The translations under genes were made by a program, and so were the position numbers. A DNA stretch of 64,000 nt from Bathynomus jamesi (lineage: Eukaryota > Arthropoda > Malacostraca > Isopoda > Cirolanidae), in NCBI GenBank assembly GCA_023014485.1, contig JAJOZX010000197.1, positions 62,001 through 126,000 on the forward strand, in the 5' to 3' direction. Shown here piece by piece: positions 62,681 through 64,000 of the stretch. The first letter of the stretch is position 1. Each line of letters begins with the position of its first letter. The notes below the pieces were generated by a model that had not been told where the DNA came from, did no database searches, and worked only from the letters and a program-made list of their open reading frames with translations.

Positions 62681-63020
62681 CGTCGTCTATCAACATGATG
62701 GTGCTCCTTGTCACTATGCCAAAATTGTTCAGGATTATCTAAATGGACGTTTTCCAAATCGCTGGATCGGACGCGGAAGCAACAGACCTTGGCCAGCGAG
62801 ATGACCAGATTTAACCCCTTTAGATTTCTTTGCATGGGGCTTTATCGAGTCGCACGTCTATCAGACGAAGATTACGAGTCTTGAAAACTTACGTACACGT
62901 ATACGAACTGCTGCAGATAACATAACCCCGCAAATGCTCCAGAATGTGTTTAGAAATGTTGCGGAACGATTTGAGCTGTGCAGGGATACTGATGGGCGTC
63001 ACGTCGAATCCTACTCTTAA
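62681..63020 (+). pseudogene. Transposase C-terminal fragment, right arm
   Basis: The inverted copy of the same coding piece, read on the plus strand (HDGAPCHYAKIVQDYLNGRF, then a frame change near 62800, FAWGFIESHVYQTKITSLEN, RIRTAADNITPQMLQNVFRN), ending before the terminal repeat. Neither copy contains the first Asp. Confidence 0.8.
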
Positions 63021-63292
63021 TTATTTAATAAATGTTACCACTTTATCATTTTATGATTGAATTCCATATAATTTCCAAGTGCTTCACAAAAATAGATCCT
63101 GACTTTATGTACACCCTATATAATGATGAGTCTACAGACTACTTCCAAGAAAGAAAAAGTTAATTGATTAACTTTCAAAATTAACCTAACTAGTTAATTT
63201 TTAAAATTTGCATTAACTTAACTTAATTGGTAAGAATCTCAAATTAAGTTAACTAGTTAATTTTGGAAATTAATCGACCCAACCCTGATATA

Positions 63293-64000
63293 CAGGGTGG
63301 GTAAAAAAAAAGTGACCCCTTAGATAGAGGTAAACTGTCATATTAAAAAAAGTAAGGGGACTAGAGCTCCCAAACTTCATAGATGCTTACCTTAGCATGT
63401 TGTTCGTCTTAATTGAGAAGTTGCTCGCTGTGTTCCCCTTCCTGCTCAACGCAGGCCTCCAAACGTGGACGCCACTGATCAATATACCTGTTTACATATC
63501 GTTGGGACACCTCCCAGAATTCTTTCGCATAGTTCATCATGTCTCTTATATTGGTACCAGGTATGTAAACTTTGGACTTCAGAGCTTCCCAAACACCATA
63601 ATCTAGTGGTGAAAGATCGGAGCTACTCGCCGGCCACATATTGGGTTCGATAAAATCTGTGTTTCGTTCTCAAGGAATGTGACAGTTTGGCGTGCTATGT
63701 GAGCAAGGGCTCCATCTTATTGGAAAGTATATTTTTCACTATCTATTCGACGAATTAGTGGTGAAAGATATACTTTCTAACAAGATGGAGCCCCTGCTCA
63801 CAGAGGACGCCAAACTGTCTCTCATTCCTTGAGAACGAAACACCGGATTTTATCGAACCCAATATGTGGCCGGCTAGTAACCCCAATCTTTCACCACTAG
63901 ATTATGGTGTTTGGGAAGCCCTGAAGTCCAAAGTTTACACCCCTGGTACCAATATAAGAGACATGATGAACTACGCGAAAGAATTCTGGGAGGTGTCTCA
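63293..64000. mobile_element. Tc1/mariner derivative, head-to-head palindrome 3 (cut by window end)
   Basis: The left arm 63293-63741 starts CAGGGTGGGTAAAAAAAAAG after TA. The right arm begins at 63756 and continues past 64000. The 14-nt centre is TCTATTCGACGAAT. Arms differ at several bases. The coding part is the transposase end (see 63409-63639). The predicted right terminus should lie near 64205. Confidence 0.88.
63409..63639 (-). pseudogene. Transposase C-terminal fragment of palindrome 3, left arm
   Basis: The minus strand reads MWPASSSDLSPLDYGVWEAL (third Asp region, with Pro changed to Ser before Asp), VYIPGTNIRDMMNYAKEFWE and VNRYIDQWRPRLEACVEQEG. It is the C-terminal quarter of a mariner-type transposase. 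The right arm repeats it inverted from about 63865. Confidence 0.8.

Larger units (their letters stand above)
62225..63118. mobile_element. Tc1/mariner derivative, head-to-head palindrome 2
   Basis: Arms 62225-62661 and 62681-63118 (about 437 bp each) are inverted copies around a 19-nt centre. Each has the CAGGGTGTACATAAAGTCAG end (last base changed on the right, CACCCTA) and a transposase C-terminal part. The arms differ at scattered positions (near 62367 and 62605, for example), so they are not one sequence read twice. Confidence 0.92.
61651..63287. mobile_element. TIR element (CAGGGTTGGGTC ends) with nested mariner palindrome
   Basis: Starts CAGGGTTGGGTCAATTAAG and ends ATCGACCCAACCCTG. 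Both subterminal parts are built of TTAACTAGTTAA-type palindromes. It is flanked by ATAT on the left and ATATA on the right, so no certain duplication can be defined. The middle is interrupted by the palindromic mariner at 62225-63118; the host part alone is about 740 bp and non-coding. The ends resemble hAT, but I cannot prove it. Confidence 0.7.

Noticed and set aside
62225..63118. Palindrome as a sequencing or assembly artefact
   Set aside because: The two arms differ at scattered sites and one terminal base, and similar palindromes with different sequences occur elsewhere. An artefact would give identical arms. Long reads would settle it.

Overview
The window is eukaryotic nuclear DNA, AT-rich, with spliced genes and very dense transposable elements. 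It is most likely from an arthropod, and my best guess is a decapod crustacean, because of the repeat types, the TA, TTTA and ATT microsatellites and the arthropod-like protein sequences. The species cannot be named from the sequence alone. There are no bacterial operons and no CRISPR array.

Two host genes are well supported, both on the plus strand. (1) TRNT1, the CCA-adding tRNA nucleotidyltransferase: its whole catalytic body lies in one exon at 21054-22295. The sequence before the first Met (Leu-Tyr-Thr-Met-Lys-Leu) matches the internal start region of the human protein, so a mitochondrial-targeting exon probably lies upstream and was not found. (2) MTMR9, a myotubularin-family pseudophosphatase: all 11 coding exons can be placed between 32804 and 58157 with consistent splice phases, giving 563 residues. 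Asp and Ser replace the catalytic Cys and Arg.

Layout. 1-9870: two RNase-H-bearing LINEs of the I group, arranged head to head; the second carries a perfect hAT MITE. 11015-14520: an APE-type LINE (LINE-B) with a 2A-like NPGP motif near its 5' end. 15170-17690: an inverted-repeat MITE and a near-intact Mutator-like transposon with a 9-bp target duplication. 18180-20190: palindromic MITEs, then a 1.4-kb minisatellite of 27-bp units. 21054-22500: TRNT1. 22500-32800: gene-poor, with a CR1-like LINE, piggyBac-like and hAT MITEs. 32804-58157: MTMR9, whose introns hold nested hATs, a tRNA-derived SINE, a 3-kb inverted repeat with hammerhead-ribozyme-like motifs, a CR1 chimera, a second LINE-B copy split by a long-TIR XPG/CXC transposon, and 5S-rRNA-derived SINEs. 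60500-64000: a Tc1 element, another hammerhead-bearing foldback and two palindromic mariner derivatives.

The host genes share no obvious pathway (tRNA maturation; phosphoinositide signalling). The strongest theme is palindromy. Three different Tc1/mariner families are present as head-to-head duplications of their transposase 3' half. A 40-nt hammerhead-like motif is kept identical in three copies of a foldback repeat. A long-TIR element encoding an XPG-like nuclease and a CXC domain can be delimited to the base by comparison with the uninterrupted LINE-B copy.
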